In this document: positions 1 through 12,879 of the stretch, piece after piece
How positions within the stretch are numbered: position 1 is the stretch's first letter
How the letters are laid out: each line of letters begins with the position of its first letter
Assembly (NCBI GenBank): GCA_036925085.1
Contig: JAUPFP010000125.1
Location: forward strand, 124,001-188,000
DNA: 64,000 nucleotides
Source: Brachycybe producta
Taxonomy: Eukaryota > Arthropoda > Diplopoda > Playtdesmida > Andrognathidae
Direction of reading: 5' to 3'
Made by a program: the position numbers and the translations under genes
The notes under the pieces: generated by a model
Seen by the model: the letters and a program-made list of their open reading frames with translations, nothing else
The model's database searches: none
Told to the model about the DNA's origin: nothing

Positions 1-1477
1 AAAAAAAGTTAAAATATAAAAAAACAAAACAATTTTGAGATTTTGTATATCACAATATACAATAATATACTAAACAAGTATTTTATTAAATATGTAAATA
101 TTGAATATCTCAAGATTTATTTTAAGTTTATTACTCGAACAGAGATATCTGTTATCGACAGAAAAAAATCAAATCGGATATCTATTATCTGCAGATAGTA
201 AATTAAAATCTACCATCCTAGACATCACTACTTTCTGTGTTAATATTTTTAATACAACAATTGGCTTGTTTTTATATCCTCCACATAATGTTTTTTTTTA
301 TATTTAATTGACATTTCGTCCAATTTTTCACAATTATCATTTTGCTATTTGAATCATTTGCATTTAGAAGAGCAGCATACTGTCACCTATCGATTCACAT
401 GTTTTTGCTAGTAATGAACTTCCAGTAATAATAATATATACCAGAGGAGGAGGAGGAGAACTCTCATTATCTTCAGATCCTACGTTAAATTGCATTACCT
501 TTTGGTGTAAACTCTACAGAAAAAGCAATGGCAAGAATAGAAAGAGAAAAATAAAGAGAGAAAGGGATACAGTCGAATCCAATTACAGAAAGCAAGCCTA
601 CCAAAGGTATATTTGCTGTTATGTTTTTTTATTTACTCTCTTCTTTTGGACATGAGTTTGACCAACCCTGAAGGCAAATGTAAGAAATAGGAGGGAGAAG
701 GAAGGACGTAGATGTTGTATGTGTAGGCCTACAACGTAAGACATATCATAGATAACATCAAATACAATTTCTGTAGACGAGAACGTACTATATATCAATC
801 AGTCAATAATTCAAAGTAAATAAATCTATAACACATATACGGGTGAAAATCTAATATGCATATGATATCATAACACGTACACACACACAAACTCACACAT
901 ACAAAAATAACAGAAAAAAGATTGCATCCTATGAGCATATTATAATACAGGATGTTTAGAAAGTCCTTATTTATATTTTCATTGCAATAAATGAGTTTTA
1001 TTGATTTTCATTGCTGAACCTCAATGAAGATGATGAAGGTGTGTGTTAACATTGCATATTTAAGGAAAGAAATACTGTGAAAATTAAGAGAGAAGTTTTA
1101 ATGATGGGTTCCTACAGATAAAACAAAATGCTAATAGTTAAACAGATTCAAAAGAATGAAATCTGTCAATTGGATAAATGAAGATCTGGACGCCCATGTG
1201 TTTCAGAATATGCCGTAAATACAGTACGTAATGCTCAATGGCGATTTTCGGCCTAGGTGCACTAGGCGCGCACTTCGCCCCCCCCCCCCCCCCAAAAAAA
1301 GTCATAAGTATATAGAAATAAATATTTTTTTTAATAATTTTTTTGTAATTCTTACGCAATAAATAAAAACATTGAAATAATTACTTTTAATTTACTTAAT
1401 GATTTAAATAAAAAAAAAATGTCAATTGCCAGGGGCCCAAAACCCAACAGCACATATATGCTTCAACAAATACAAAT

Positions 1478-1911
1478 GGCACATTCACACTAGGCTGGTT
1501 TACCAGCTCTGCTGGTTGCTGTTTGCTGGTTGTATCCTAGAAGCAGCATAGTCTGAACTGCTACCAGCAGCTGCTTTCTCCAGCAGGCTAGTGATTTTAA
1601 CAGCGGCTGGTGAAGTTGAACATGTCCAACTTTAGCAGCTACCAGCTGATCATGTGACTCCCTTCCTGCTGCTACCAGTGTGCTACCAGCTAGGGTGAAC
1701 CCTTGATCGCTGACAGGTGCACTAGTTGAAACTTCACTGCTTGGGTTGGTTGTTAGAGTTTGTGTTTTTGCAAGACGGTGATTGGATGACTTGCGCTGCT
1801 AATACCAACAGTGACCAGACAAGTGTGAATCCAAAGTAGCCACTGCTTGCTGTTGCTGCTAATAGCCAGCAGCAACCAGCGGCTTGTAAACCAGCCTAGT
1901 GTGAATGCGCC
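1478..1911. mobile_element. Foldback MITE, GGCRCATTCACACTAGGCTGG termini
   Basis: The left end GGCACATTCACACTAGGCTG is matched at the right by the complement of CAGCCTAGTGTGAATGCGCC, so the terminal inverted repeats run about 25 bp with one mismatch. The interior is rich in CAGCAG/GCTGGT words that form further imperfect stems. There is no coding frame of note; the 67-residue minus frame is repeat-derived. The superfamily is undecided. Confidence 0.7.
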
Positions 1912-1980
1912 TAAACTCACCACTCGGAATGCTGGTGGCACTACAGGACCATGCATGTTAAAAACTTATTAACTCATAAA

Positions 1981-2276
1981 TAGGGCACCGAATTTTTATG
2001 CAATATCAAGCAAATGTTTCTCAATTTATGACCCAAGTGCAAATTGTGATGTAACTATCATCATTAGAACAACGGCAATTATGCTTTTCTAATAAAAAAA
2101 GCTGTTTAGAGGCTAAATGTCTAGTTACTAGCAGTTGTCAACAAAAGTTTCAGCCTCTAACCACTGCTTTTGATTAAAAAAACAGTTGATCTTAATGAGA
2201 TTGATACTTCACAATTGGTCTTTGGGCCACAGATTGAGAAACATTTGCTTGATATTGCATAAAAATCCGAACCTTA
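1981..2276. mobile_element. Foldback MITE, ATGCAATATCAAGC family, copy 1
   Basis: The left arm CCGAATTTTTATGCAATATC AAGCAAATG is mirrored at the right by CATTTGCTTGATATTGCATA AAAATCCGAACC. TA-like ends are present. A second copy lies at 23645-23940. No reading frame is conserved. The ends are compatible with a TA-inserting (Tc1/mariner) element, but this is inference. Confidence 0.7.
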
Positions 2277-2363
2277 CTTATACAAATATTATTTTTTAGT
2301 ATTTGTCCTCATTTAAACAACACAATTAAAAATTAATACAATAAAGAAATGATTAAGACTTAC

Positions 2364-2430
2364 CACGATATTTGATGTTATTCAATTGATCAGTCAATAT
2401 TCTCAATTCAGGATTGGACAAGTCTCCCAA
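2364..2430 (-). CDS. CARPB: CA10/CA11-type carbonic anhydrase-related protein, internal exon
   Basis: Internal exon of 67 bp, 22 codons plus one base, entering in phase 0 and leaving in phase 1. Acceptor AG at 2431-2432; donor GTAAGT at 2363-2358. The peptide is LGDLSNPELRILTDQLNNIK then YR and the first base of a Gly codon. It aligns with the SNPFLNRML...ITRITYK segment of vertebrate CA10 and closely with the NPELRI segment of insect CARPB. The next exons (the LLP...ITYEGS and WIILNKPIYI parts of the domain) were not recognised between 1 and 2363, so the gene continues beyond the left edge. Confidence is high despite the small size, because splice sites, phase and homology all agree with the previous exon. 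Confidence 0.92.
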
Positions 2431-5400
2431 CTAAATTAAAAAAACACCGGTTAAAAATAAACAGTTTCTAGAACTTTACAAAATAAGTATCAGTTACATA
2501 TTTAACATATAAAACACGGCATAAGCAAAATTTGATAAGCTAATAAGTTGATAACGGTTTAAATAAAAAAAATTGCATATTCAAAGTTTGTTGCTTTCAT
2601 GATGATAATATTAAGAAAAAAAGTTGTTATGGCATTTTGAAATTCATTTTTTTTTCTCAATACACGTTATGCTAAGAGAAAAAAATTACAATTTTGAAGA
2701 CTTTATTTACATAAAAAGCTTATTTTAGACGATGTCAGCATGAAAATCTTAACATAATCCGTCAATTAATTATTATTCTAGTTTCCAAAAAAACAAGTTT
2801 TCTTCTAAAACGATTGCATTTACTTTATCAGCTTCAAGTACTTCTTATGCTAATCACTTCAACTTCAGTTATCACAGTTAGGACTACTATTAAGAGGGTA
2901 ACTAACTGTGTTAGTGTCACAACAAACAATTATTGTAAGTCGAATTTGAATTGTCTTGTGAAAAATATTTTATAATTAAATTGAAACTATTATAAGTAAA
3001 CACAAAAGGTGAAAATACAAATTTCATAATGTTTTAATAAACTTGTTATGGTAGTTAAAAATGATCAAATTTTGCATTTTTTTTATATTTATAAAGAATA
3101 CCATTCGAAAAAAAAAATAGAAGTCGAGTTGAGCCTAAATTAATTAAACGGAAATTTTCTTGATTGGTCGTAATTGAGTTACAACGATATTTCGCAACAA
3201 CTTTTTAATTAAATAGAATAGTTTCCATCTTAAGTTTCACTTTAACATTCTTATCCTGACAAGTATCGGAATATCCATACAACGTTTTCAGGGGGTTTCT
3301 ATACTGTAGAAAGTGTTATTCGTAATTGCAAATGGATTGGACATTTTAGAACCGGTTCTATGCCATATGACCAATAATAATAGTCCATCATAGGTCTTGT
3401 GGAGTATTTATTCAAATTTCTAGTTGCTTTCTATCTCAGCTTTTATGCTATTTTATCTTAAAAGTAAAAAAAAAAAACTATTTTAATGCACTATTAAGCT
3501 CTTGGTTGAACAACAATTACAATGTACATCAACAAAAAACAGATCTTCATAAAAATGAATTGAAAAACTAACATCACATAAGAAAGAAAAAAGGCACAGC
3601 AATGTGTGGAAAGCTGCCAAAAAATGTACGATAAAGTACCCAGGATTTGATGCAACACAGCAACAGCTTTAAGCTTTAAAAGGGCGGTTCCTGTGATAAA
3701 GAATGCCTTTTTGGATCAATGCTAATTGAGATGTAAAGTTGCATAGTGGCAATCAATAGCAAATTAGTCCTGGTGGAAATGGGCAATAACTTACTGACAA
3801 GAGAAGGAAACATGAAAAGAGAACAAAAAAAGAAGAAGAGCAATTCTACTTTCTAACAAACAGCATTGAAAACCAAAGATAAATTTCTAAAAAGGCGAAG
3901 ACAGGGAGAAGAAAAAAAATAAATGGCAAATTTAAACCTTACCAATTTAAGAAGGAGAGAGAGAAAGAAAGAGAGAGAGATAGAGAGAATTTTCTTTTAA
4001 AACCTAATCTCTCTCTCTCTCTCCAGTTCACTTGTTGACGTTGTTCGCCAAGTGTCATTCATTACTCAACATTTCAATGGAATTCCAACCATGATTCTAC
4101 AGAGACTAGAAATCTTCATTTACAAGTGTTAGGATAATTTGTGGTAGAGAATATAACAAGAGTATAAAGTGCCTCGTAAAAAAAAAGACTTTTAGATTCT
4201 TCTTCTTCTTCTTCTCCTCTCATCAATACATTTTATTTTAAATTAAAAGATTTCAATCATCTGTGCTGCTTCATGAAACACTGAAGAATTGCTAAATCTA
4301 AATAAAGTACAATGTAAAACACAACACATGTTTTCACAGTTTTTTTTAAACTACATTTGTCAGCTCAAAATTACTGGTTGCATTATTTAAATGAGTGTAT
4401 GTCTAAGTCAGTGCATGTGGTCAGTTTTAAATGCTTCTCATAAATAAGCTTCCCAGTAGAAACGGGTTATCACAAAATGGAAGGAATCGGGATATTTTTC
4501 GTGCTAAAAATATTTACGCTATTCTAATGGAACGGGCATGAAATGTATTTCATATTATCAGTTTTCGTGTTAAAAGGTTTTCACTTTATTTCTTTTCACA
4601 TAATTGCAAACAAAAAAAAAATCCAATTCACGAAAAGGATTTTTTTTATTAAAATTAGGAACTTAAAAATCACACATTTTAAACTTTTTAAAACATGAAT
4701 AAAAGTTGTTTTTTCATAAAAACGCACCATGAAAATGCACACGCAGTGAGTTGCACAATGTATTTTACACACAGCTCAACAAAGCTTGAAATTGGACGCA
4801 CAAAGTGTGCATGAAAATCCACCCTTAACTTCTGAAAAAAAAAGTTCCCTTCTTTTCTGATTTCTTCAAACTGCTTATTACTAAAAAAAAACTGCTGCTC
4901 AACCAAAATCTCAGTACAATTTCTATGTTAGCTTATGAAGCTTAAGCGTTTTGTCCCATCCTCTTTAAAGATAACAAAATATACAACAAATTCCAATTCA
5001 ACGTTGGACCCAAATTAGCTATTTTTATCCACTTTATACACGCTGCCTCAGCGATTGATATTTACAAATGTGTGTGTGTGTGTGTGTGCCCACCTATTCC
5101 CAAGTGTAAAATCCAAAAAAAAAAAGCCGTTTGCCAAGCATACAGATGACAGATAGTAGAGCCAAATAGCTATCTGTTACCTTATGTGAAACCATGCTTC
5201 TTTTTATAAGTCCCATTGAGCACATTTGAGTGATAACAAAATGGAGCTCTCTTGTACAGAATCTTCTTTGTCTCTTCTGTCCAGAACATATGCTCTAAAA
5301 AATGGCACATATAACTTCCTTAGTGCGCAAAAAAATAAATATATAGCATGTTTATTGGATTTTTTTTAGAACTCAGGTGACACACCTTGGAAAAAAGAAA

Positions 5401-7500
5401 ACAAAAATTAAAGCCAATGTCCACTTTTGACAATGTTAAACAGACAACTGTCTACAAGATAACAATGAATATACTATTTGTCAAGAAACACAAAGCTATT
5501 TCTATATTGAATAAATGTTTAATGTTAAAGGATTATCTTTTTCTTCCAATTCTAGATAAAAATCCATTTTGCAATATTTGTTTTTTATGTAAACAAACCA
5601 TAAGTTTGTGTATTTTAGAAGATGCTCAAATGATTACTAAGCAAAAACATTGCTCCTGAAATTATTTAAACATGTGACAAAACAATAACACAAAAATATG
5701 TCAAATAAAATATCAAGAAACATATTATGAAAAGAATTTTTTTTACTCATATGTTTGACATTATTGAAGAAGGGACTGGAAGAGTCTAAAAAAATTGGAG
5801 AAAAAAAAAAAGCAAAAGCAAAATGCTCTAAATAAAAACATAACCGACGAATTTCATTGAAAACAACAAAATGTTATTTTTTTTCTCCCAATAATTCTAA
5901 ACGTTTATGAAAGATGAATTGATTGAAAATGTCGCAGCAAACCAACAACCTATTGGTAGCATGTCACTTTGGGTAAAGATACAATAAAATATCAAAACAC
6001 AAGAGTCTTGTAAATAATAAATCCATTCTATTTTGATTGTGTTCTTTCCAAAACATGAAATTATTAATTATCAGTACAACCTTGTCCCATTTTGTTTCCC
6101 AGCAAAACAATAGAAGTTGATGTTGAAATTAAATAATAAAAAACCAAACAAAAATTCGTAAATAATCGATGAAGTGGGCGTTTTAACGCTTTCGAGAGCA
6201 AAGTGGAAGATGAAAAAGAACTCAACATTGATGAAAATCTCCAATTTGAACAAATAAACGGGTTTTTTCATGATATTTACAGGGTGATTCACATAGAAAG
6301 GCAAAGCAATACATGGCTGATGATAACTGTAGTGCTCAGGAAAACCTCGAGCCAAATTATATACGATTTATTTGGGAGCTTAGGAGTGTAACAGACACAC
6401 AACACACACTCAAGTAAATCAGGGCTCACTTAACATAAAAACACGGTCGCTTTAGGTTGGCGGACACACATGCAATCATCAGTTGTGCAATAGTTTGGTT
6501 GCGTGAGGCAATACCAAGGGTTTATATGACAGCACTCACACATGCAACTGATATTCAACTATAAATCTGGCCAACTAATGAGTTTGTGGTTTGATCACAA
6601 ACTCAGTGATTGTGCAAGCTTGAGCAACCAGTTTGTGTTGTAAATGGTCAAACAAGTCTGAACCCACTTGAAGCCAAATCATTGGATAAGTCACGTATTG
6701 TTACCCTTTCATGTGATTCAATGTATCCTCGTTCGTTCCTCTCATTTTCCTCATTCCTCTCAGCTCAAAAGCACACAACCACAGGTTTAAACTGATTAAT
6801 TAGTTGCAGGTGTGCTTATATCTCACCGTTTGATGGGTTAGTTAGTCAAACATGGCAAACTAACGAGATAAAGTTATTGCAGTTGAACCTGGGAAAAGAG
6901 AAATATGCTTAGACATTGTTGAGGATCTATGCCAATGAAGAAAACTTTGATTTTTTTATGCATCACATACATGTAGGAAAGAGCTAACTGTAATTGGACT
7001 AGTTTTTAGCCATTGGAGGACCAAACAGTTTCACAACTGTTACACAATGAATAATTTGCATGTGTGGTCCCAGTCTTACCTAACTTTTATAAAAAGAACA
7101 TTGAATTTGATGTCCATCATGCTGCCATTTAAGACTTATAAGCGAAAATGTTCAAGTTTTTATTCTATATGAATCACCTTGTATAAAATGAGAATAACCA
7201 TCCAAATAAAATCTAGAGTTTAAACTAATGTAAATAAATCTGGAAATAGGGTTTCTGCTAATTTCTATATATCTGAATCAAGCTTCAAAAAATCTATTCA
7301 TACAAATTCACATTTATATATTACTAGGTAGACTGTCATGTAGATAACAAAGAGACAAATTTTGGACAGAAAGAGAGAGAGAGAGAGAAAAGAAAATCGT
7401 GTTCTAGTTTTCTGTCCAACCATCAATTATAAATTCAATGAATGACATGTGTAAACAAAACATATAGTCATAATATATAAACATATATAGAACTCGGTAC
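2431..7500 (-). other. CARP intron (5.1 kb)
   Basis: Phase-0 intron of 5,070 bp. It contains the mariner-like 6280-7181 element and short GA/CT and TG runs (near 3958-4025 and 5070-5090). The remainder, 2433-6279, is AT-rich with long A and T runs; no gene or named repeat was recognised there. Confidence 0.85.
6280..7181. mobile_element. Mariner-like non-autonomous element with CAGGGTGATTCA termini
   Basis: The left end TACAGGGTGATTCACATAGA is matched at the right by the complement of TCTATATGAATCACCTTGTA, giving about 20 bp inverted termini with TA on both sides. The 902-bp interior has no transposase frame. The CAGGGTG start and TA flanks fit Tc1/mariner-like elements. The class call is inference from the ends only. 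Confidence 0.6.
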
Positions 7501-7596
7501 CTGTAATAAAAGGGCTATTCCCACGATTCCCTGAGCCTTATTCAGTGCTTCAGACATGTTGCTGTACAGATGAGAGTTGAATCCAATTAGTTGGAT
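7501..7596 (-). CDS. CARPB: CA10/CA11-type carbonic anhydrase-related protein, internal exon
   Basis: Internal exon of 96 bp, 32 codons, phase 0 at both ends. Acceptor AG at 7597-7598; donor GT at 7500-7499 (GTACCG, weaker than the others). The peptide is IQLIGFNSHLYSNMSEAL followed by NKAQGIVGIALLLQ. It aligns with human CA10 VQLIHYNHELYTNVTEA...GLVVVSIFIK. The Gln at residue 2 (codon 7591-7593) occupies the position of His119 of catalytic CAs, the third zinc ligand. Loss of this ligand is the CA10/CA11 hallmark and argues against classical CO2 hydration. NMS is a potential glycosylation sequon. The exon follows the 20.0-kb exon after a 12.4-kb intron and precedes the 2.4-kb exon after 5.1 kb. 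No other feature competes for this strand here. Confidence 0.95.
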
Positions 7597-7897
7597 CTAT
7601 AAAATTGGATGTGGAATATGAAAAGAGAAGAGAAGAGAAAAAAATACACAGAACTCATAAGCCAATTTACTTTTATGTATGAAATTGCTTCAAACAAATC
7701 CGATTTTCAACAAAATTATGCATGTACTACACATAACAACATGCACAAAATATTTGTATTGAAGAAAAAAATGTTCTCTTTAAGGATGTTTTCACAAGTG
7801 AATTTGCTAACAGCCTAAAATACAGTTCAGAAGAAGAAGAAAAAAAATACAATACACAGTAAAAGTTCGTTAGAAACTCGAATCAGAGGTGTTTATG

Positions 7898-8457
7898 TTA
7901 AGGTGGATGAATAGATATTTATTTTGTTTTCGACCCTCCAGGATGACGCCACTGTAATAGCTATTATGTCTTCTATAGGAGGTCCCTTTCCTCAACCGCA
8001 GTTTTGAGAAAATTTATATTTTTCAAGCGAACGTTTTTCAAGAGAAACATCAAGAAAAAATTCAAAGTGTTTTAGAAACTAGAATAGTTGTAGATAATGT
8101 TGAAAGTTTTTCCATCTTTTAAAAAAAAAAACTTCTGTGACAGTTCGTAAAAGGCGAAAGTAGTTAAGTTCATCATGAAATGTTAACGGAAAAACTACCG
8201 AAAAACGCTTCATTTTCGAACAGAACTATAAAAAGTTTATTTTTTAAGATATTGCCATGATAAACTTTTACCATTCTAGTTTTGAGAACAATTTGAATTT
8301 TTTCATTATGTTGTTACTAAAAACAACGATCCCTTGACGTTTTTGCGTCCAAATTTGACCAAAAAAAAACGTTTATGCAGCTTTTATTATTAGCCACTGC
8401 AGTGGCGCCATCCGGGCGAAAGATAAAACAAACTAAATATCTATAGAGCCACCTTAA
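7898..8457. mobile_element. TTAA-ended foldback element, TTAAGGTGG family, copy 1
   Basis: Begins TTAAGGTGGATGAATAGATA TTTATTTTGT and ends with the complement, ATCTATAGAGCCACCTTAA. Long imperfect arms share the AAAGTGTTTTAGAAACTAGA core. A block TTAAGGTGGTTTTAAAGTGT directly abuts the right end. The TTAA ends are compatible with a piggyBac-like target, which is inference. Confidence 0.6.
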
Positions 8458-8520
8458 GGTGGTTTTAAAGTGTAAACGCCATTCGAAATCTGGGGCCTCA
8501 TCACAGTAAGGCAATACGAC

Positions 8521-8715
8521 CCGTTCTATGACAGTAAACTGTCATAATTTGCTAATAATCTTAAAGCTGTCAAAATAAACCAAATTACAAAACATTTTTA
8601 TATGACAAATATTGTCATATACACTTTTCATACTTTTATTATTGACCTTGACTGGTGTGTACAGCATAATATGACAGTCGTAAAATGATGAGTCATAAGT
8701 GACATACAATATGTG
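8521..8715. repeat. TATGACAGT/ATTTGTCATA repeat, copy 1
   Basis: Contains CTATGACAGTAAACTGTCAT, CAAATTACAAAACATTTTTA TATGACAAA and GACTGGTGTGTACAGCATAA. An inverted relative occurs at about 38820-38995 (GACATTATTTGTCATAATAT TTTGTAATTTG). Class unknown. Confidence 0.4.
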
Positions 8716-9581
8716 GCATCATAAGCTATGATTGTTATATTTTTCTAATTTTTTTTTCTGTCATGGAGCCACTGGTTATTTATCTTTCAGGAGTAAAATT
8801 AACAAACTAGAAACTAGAAAGGTATAAAGAGTATGAACCTAGAAGGGATATTGATAAAAAAATACCCTGTAAATTGAAAACGGAAACTTGGCTCTTAAAA
8901 CTTCAACTCGAACCCTCTAATTCCAGCTTAGAAAACCGCTATTTTTTATTAAATATGTTTTTCTTGAACAAAGATTTTCTGTGTTGAAATCCCTATTTGG
9001 AGATTTCAAGTTGAAGTTGAAGGGCCAAATATCATTCTTCTACATGTAATTCGAAAAGCTAATTTGGACTGCAGGTAAGTTGCACCCCAGACCAACTTTC
9101 AAACAACAATAACAACACTGTAAATTATATATAAAAGCGAATAAATCCAACAATGGCAGGCATGCCCCCCCCCCATCATATTGATTAGACCATTGAGTCT
9201 CATATATCTCCGGTTATGTATGTAGTAGAATATAAAGTGAACATAATCTAATTACAAACTGACTCTTGTAGGCTTCAAAAGACGTGTCTAATTGAGATGT
9301 ATATTAATTAATGAAGCCAAACAAAACATAACCATGTTACATATTATACTACAAACATACACAATTGCATAAGAGTAACTTTCATCTTCTATACAATTCT
9401 ATGAGAAGACCTGATACTAAATAAGTTAAAAGTAAAACTGTCAACTCTTTTCAGTACAACTTGAAGCAAATTGTTTAATGTAATGTGTGTGTGTGTGTTG
9501 TGCGTGGTTACATTATTCGCGTAATGAAACAATTTACTTCAACTTGAAAAGACATTTCACATTCATTCATACCTTTTGAAA

Positions 9582-9584
<3 letters not shown>

Positions 9585-9623
<39 letters not shown>
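9585..9623. repeat. (GA)n microsatellite
   Basis: About 38 bp of GA. Confidence 0.92.
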
Positions 9624-9626
<3 letters not shown>

Positions 9627-10120
9627 ACTATTGCAATTTTTATAACATGAGAAAAGAAAATTTCTTATCACAGAAAATTGACCATTACATTTATAATCGC
9701 ACACAACACTGAGAAAAATGCTGTCAGGGGAAATTAAAGTGTGTTTCTGCACCTTATACTCTCAATCTTATCTTCAAAGTGACTGGCAAAATCACAGAAA
9801 TTCATCTTACAATTTAGACTTAAATTCAAGAAAGAAACTTAGAACTTAAAAACTTTACCTTAAATCCTCTAAACAGGGTTCCAGTAATATAGAAAGTTGA
9901 ATTTCAAACACCAATTGCTAATCTTAAATCTGCATCCAGGGCATTAAAAAAAACACAGCCACATAGAAATGTATAGTAAACCAATTGTTTTTCTGTTGTA
10001 CTAGGAAGTCCTAAGATGGCTGTAGAATTATTTAGGAACATTTGAATAAACAACATCTGAATTAATGAGCCCAAAATGTATGTTTTTTAACATTTCAGAC
10101 AAAACCACAAGCGGTCAACC

Positions 10121-10121
<1 letters not shown>

Positions 10122-10186
<65 letters not shown>

Positions 10187-10652
10187 GTGTGTGTTTAACG
10201 CTGTACAATTTTAGATGAAAATAAATTAACCGCTTTTTTTCTCAAGGTCAACTATATGTTGCACACTCCCCATCCAAGAACCCCATTGATACTAAATTGG
10301 AGAGGGGAAAAGGTTGGAAAGTGTAAAGGGGGGGAGAGAAACATGGAGGGGAAAAAAGTGGGAGGGGTGACTGAAATTGAAATGAAAGGAGTAAAAAAGG
10401 AACAAACGACGCGCATGCGCACACCAGAGAAAATGAAAAACTCATTTTCTCTTTCAAATATAAAAAGGGGAGGGGATAATAGTAGCAAATTAGAACTTCT
10501 TTTGCTCAGCCCTTTTATGAATGTCATCAATTTCTAATTGGTTTGTTACTTGGTCTGACGTCATAAAAGGGCGGAGGAAAAGAAATTCTAATGCTGGACA
10601 CAATTGCCTGTGAATTTTGCTCCCGTCATTTATAACAGGTTACTCCACTAGT
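10122..10652 (-). mobile_element. ACTAGT composite repeat, copy 1, with (TA)n tail
   Basis: Reading on the minus strand, it starts ACTAGTGGAGTAACCTGTTA TAAATGACGGGAGC. It then carries an ACAGGCA-type MITE lacking its far end, next a pyrimidine-rich block with GCGCATGCGC, then TTGACCTTGAGAAAAAAAGC GG and TGTACAGCGTTA. It ends in a TG/TA microsatellite at 10196-10122. It has the same order of parts as copies at 15318 and 17643. The 92-93 residue frames here are artefacts of the pyrimidine block. Confidence 0.7.
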
Positions 10653-11519
10653 ATAAAATAAACATACACGTTTTTTTTTGTGTTAACACTCTGTATATTT
10701 TCAGGTACAACTTCAATCAATGTCTATTTCTGTGCGCCGTATTTGTCTTTTCCTACTATTAAAACCAAATTACAAGATCGTGCATTAATTAGGTTTCAAC
10801 AAAGTTTGAACCGAAAATAACATAGCCTACATACGCCTTTTCAGCAACAAAACGAATATAATAATAATAATAATCAGCTCTGAAAAAAAGGTAAAGGACA
10901 TGATGATATTATAAAAGTGCCCTTGTTTTTTTCTTCCTTCTTCATTAACCTCCACAGTATAAAAGATTATTTTCAATGCAACACAAATAACAATTAGTAT
11001 TATTATGGTTGCAAAAAAAAAAAATACTCCATACAAATACACATAATTCATGAAAAAAAAGAAAGCTCACTGACTTTGAACAAAAATAATATTGATCACA
11101 TAAATTGCTAATTTTAGATTTGTTTTTATACAACTGAAAGTTTTATTAAGCAACTTATAAATGTCAATTAATAAAAATTTTAAACTTGAACTACCTTTTA
11201 TAGGAATATTTTGAAATCTTAGATGTAAAATCTTATATCTTATCCATTTTATTAGGAAATTAAGACTTATGATTTTCTTAAAACTTGACGTTATGAAAAA
11301 AAGGACGTAATTGCCATGGCAATGAAAAATTTAATTCTTAAGATACCATTTATAAACAAGAACCAAATAAAATAGTTTTTTTTTTACTTAATATCAGAAC
11401 AAGCAAAACCTACCGCTCGCTCTAAGACTGCCAGTCGCTCGAACATAACCAGGGTGCTAAATCAGCTGATCATCTTAAATGCATTCAACTTAAGTGTAGA
11501 CTTATACTGTATAGTGTAT

Positions 11520-11820
11520 ACCTTGTACACACATGAGTTAAATGAATTCAAATTAAATGTGTTTAGGTGAATTATACGGAATCCAGTTAAGGACATGAAC
11601 ACAAATAAAAATTGACATTATTATTAATATTTTAAATTGAAATACTAAATCAATATTTTGTCAATAGTTTATCTAATTATATTTAAGTATTAACTCAATA
11701 TTTTCAGATTATTAACTGAATAAATTGAATTCGACATATTGTTCGTTTGCCATTCACAGAGGGCTCTGTAAACCCAAATTTATTATTTAAATGCATTTAA
11801 ATTATCAGGTGTGTACTAGG
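11520..11820. mobile_element. GTACACACATGAGTTAAATG foldback repeat, copy 1
   Basis: Begins CCTTGTACACACATGAGTTA AATG and ends with the complementary type ATTTAAATTATCAGGTGTGT ACTAGG. The middle has ATACGGAATCCAGTTAAGGA CATGAAC and AATTGAATTCGACATATTGT. The same block recurs at 46582-46895, and its second half at 15181-15300. Confidence 0.65.
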
Positions 11821-12808
11821 TATAAGTATTAAGTTTATTTCTTAACTTTATTAATTAATAGTTTCTAAAACAATTACAATGAAGTTATTTAAGCACACCA
11901 CCGTTATATGAAAAAACGTTTCTCTTTATAAAAAATTAAAAGTGATTAAATAAGTGTTTTACATTAATTATTTTTAGATAATTAATGATATTTATTATGA
12001 GATGATATTATGAAAATATAGCAGAGAAAATATAGCAATATTAATTTCGCTCAAAACATGTCTTTTTTTTTTGTAAAATGAAAAATGTAATCTGATCACT
12101 GAATATTAAAAAGCCGCAGTACCTTAACTGTACAAAAGGTAGAATAATAAACCGCCGTTTTAATTGAAAACTGGAATAAAATTATTCGACGAAGTTATTA
12201 TGTTATCTAAATTTTCCAAATTGATTTTTCTTTTATTGTGAAAAAATTAACATGAAATTTAAAGACAAGAAAGCTATATATATAGAATTTTATAAATTTA
12301 ATTTATAATAATTATATTAGGATATTAATAATATTAAATTACAAATTTAAACGCAAAAATATAAAAGCGAGTTCGACTGAAAAATGTAGTCAGTTTGTCG
12401 CCAAAACGAATCACTCGAGTCAACTTGTTTGCAGTTCACTCACATTTGCAGTCAAACTCGACCACCAAAAGTGGTTCGTATAAAAAAGGGGGGGGGGGGA
12501 GGGAAGTCTTATGCGGCGTTTATAGTAATCATTTCACGACGACGCCCATAGAAATATTGCATTCAAATTATATGTAAATAAAAAATAACGTCATTGCAAA
12601 ATTCCAACTATAAACGCGGTATTTAAAAACCTCTCTCCAAATATAAACAACTTAAGATAGAAAGCTTAGAAAACTGTTATATATTTTATGACATAAGGTT
12701 AAAAAGTTAATAAAATGCAAAAGTAACCCCTTATGCAAATAACATTAGTTCCTTCCATTTACAAACTCTTAAAATTTTGTGTCCAATTTCTTAAATCCTC
12801 ACATCTCC

Positions 12809-12815
12809 ACTCTCT

Positions 12816-12877
<62 letters not shown>
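12809..12877. repeat. (CT)n microsatellite
   Basis: About 65 bp of CT with one TTCT interruption; translates as Ser-Leu repeats. Confidence 0.92.

Positions 12878-12879
<2 letters not shown>

Larger units (their letters stand above)
1..2363 (-). other. 3' intron of the CARP gene (partial)
   Basis: Intron following the YRG exon; its acceptor is outside the window. It contains two foldback elements (1478-1911 and 1981-2276), a poly-C run at 1279-1293 and a lone transposon-end-like motif TACAGGATGTTTAGAAAGTC at 946. No homolog of the next CA-domain exon was found on the minus strand here. Confidence 0.7.

Noticed and set aside
940-975. TACAGGATGTTTAGAAAGTC, resembling the CAGGGTG transposon terminus
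   Set aside because: No matching inverted end was found within a plausible distance, so it is at best a lone end.
6203-6391. 62-residue plus frame MEDEKELNIDENLQFEQIN...
   Set aside because: It crosses the left end of the 6280-7181 mariner-like element and stops soon after; no recognisable domain.
10248-10537. Frames of 69-93 residues, repeated at 15492-15798 and 17875-18131
   Set aside because: All come from the pyrimidine-rich block of the ACTAGT composite repeat. The frame is not maintained between copies as a protein would require.
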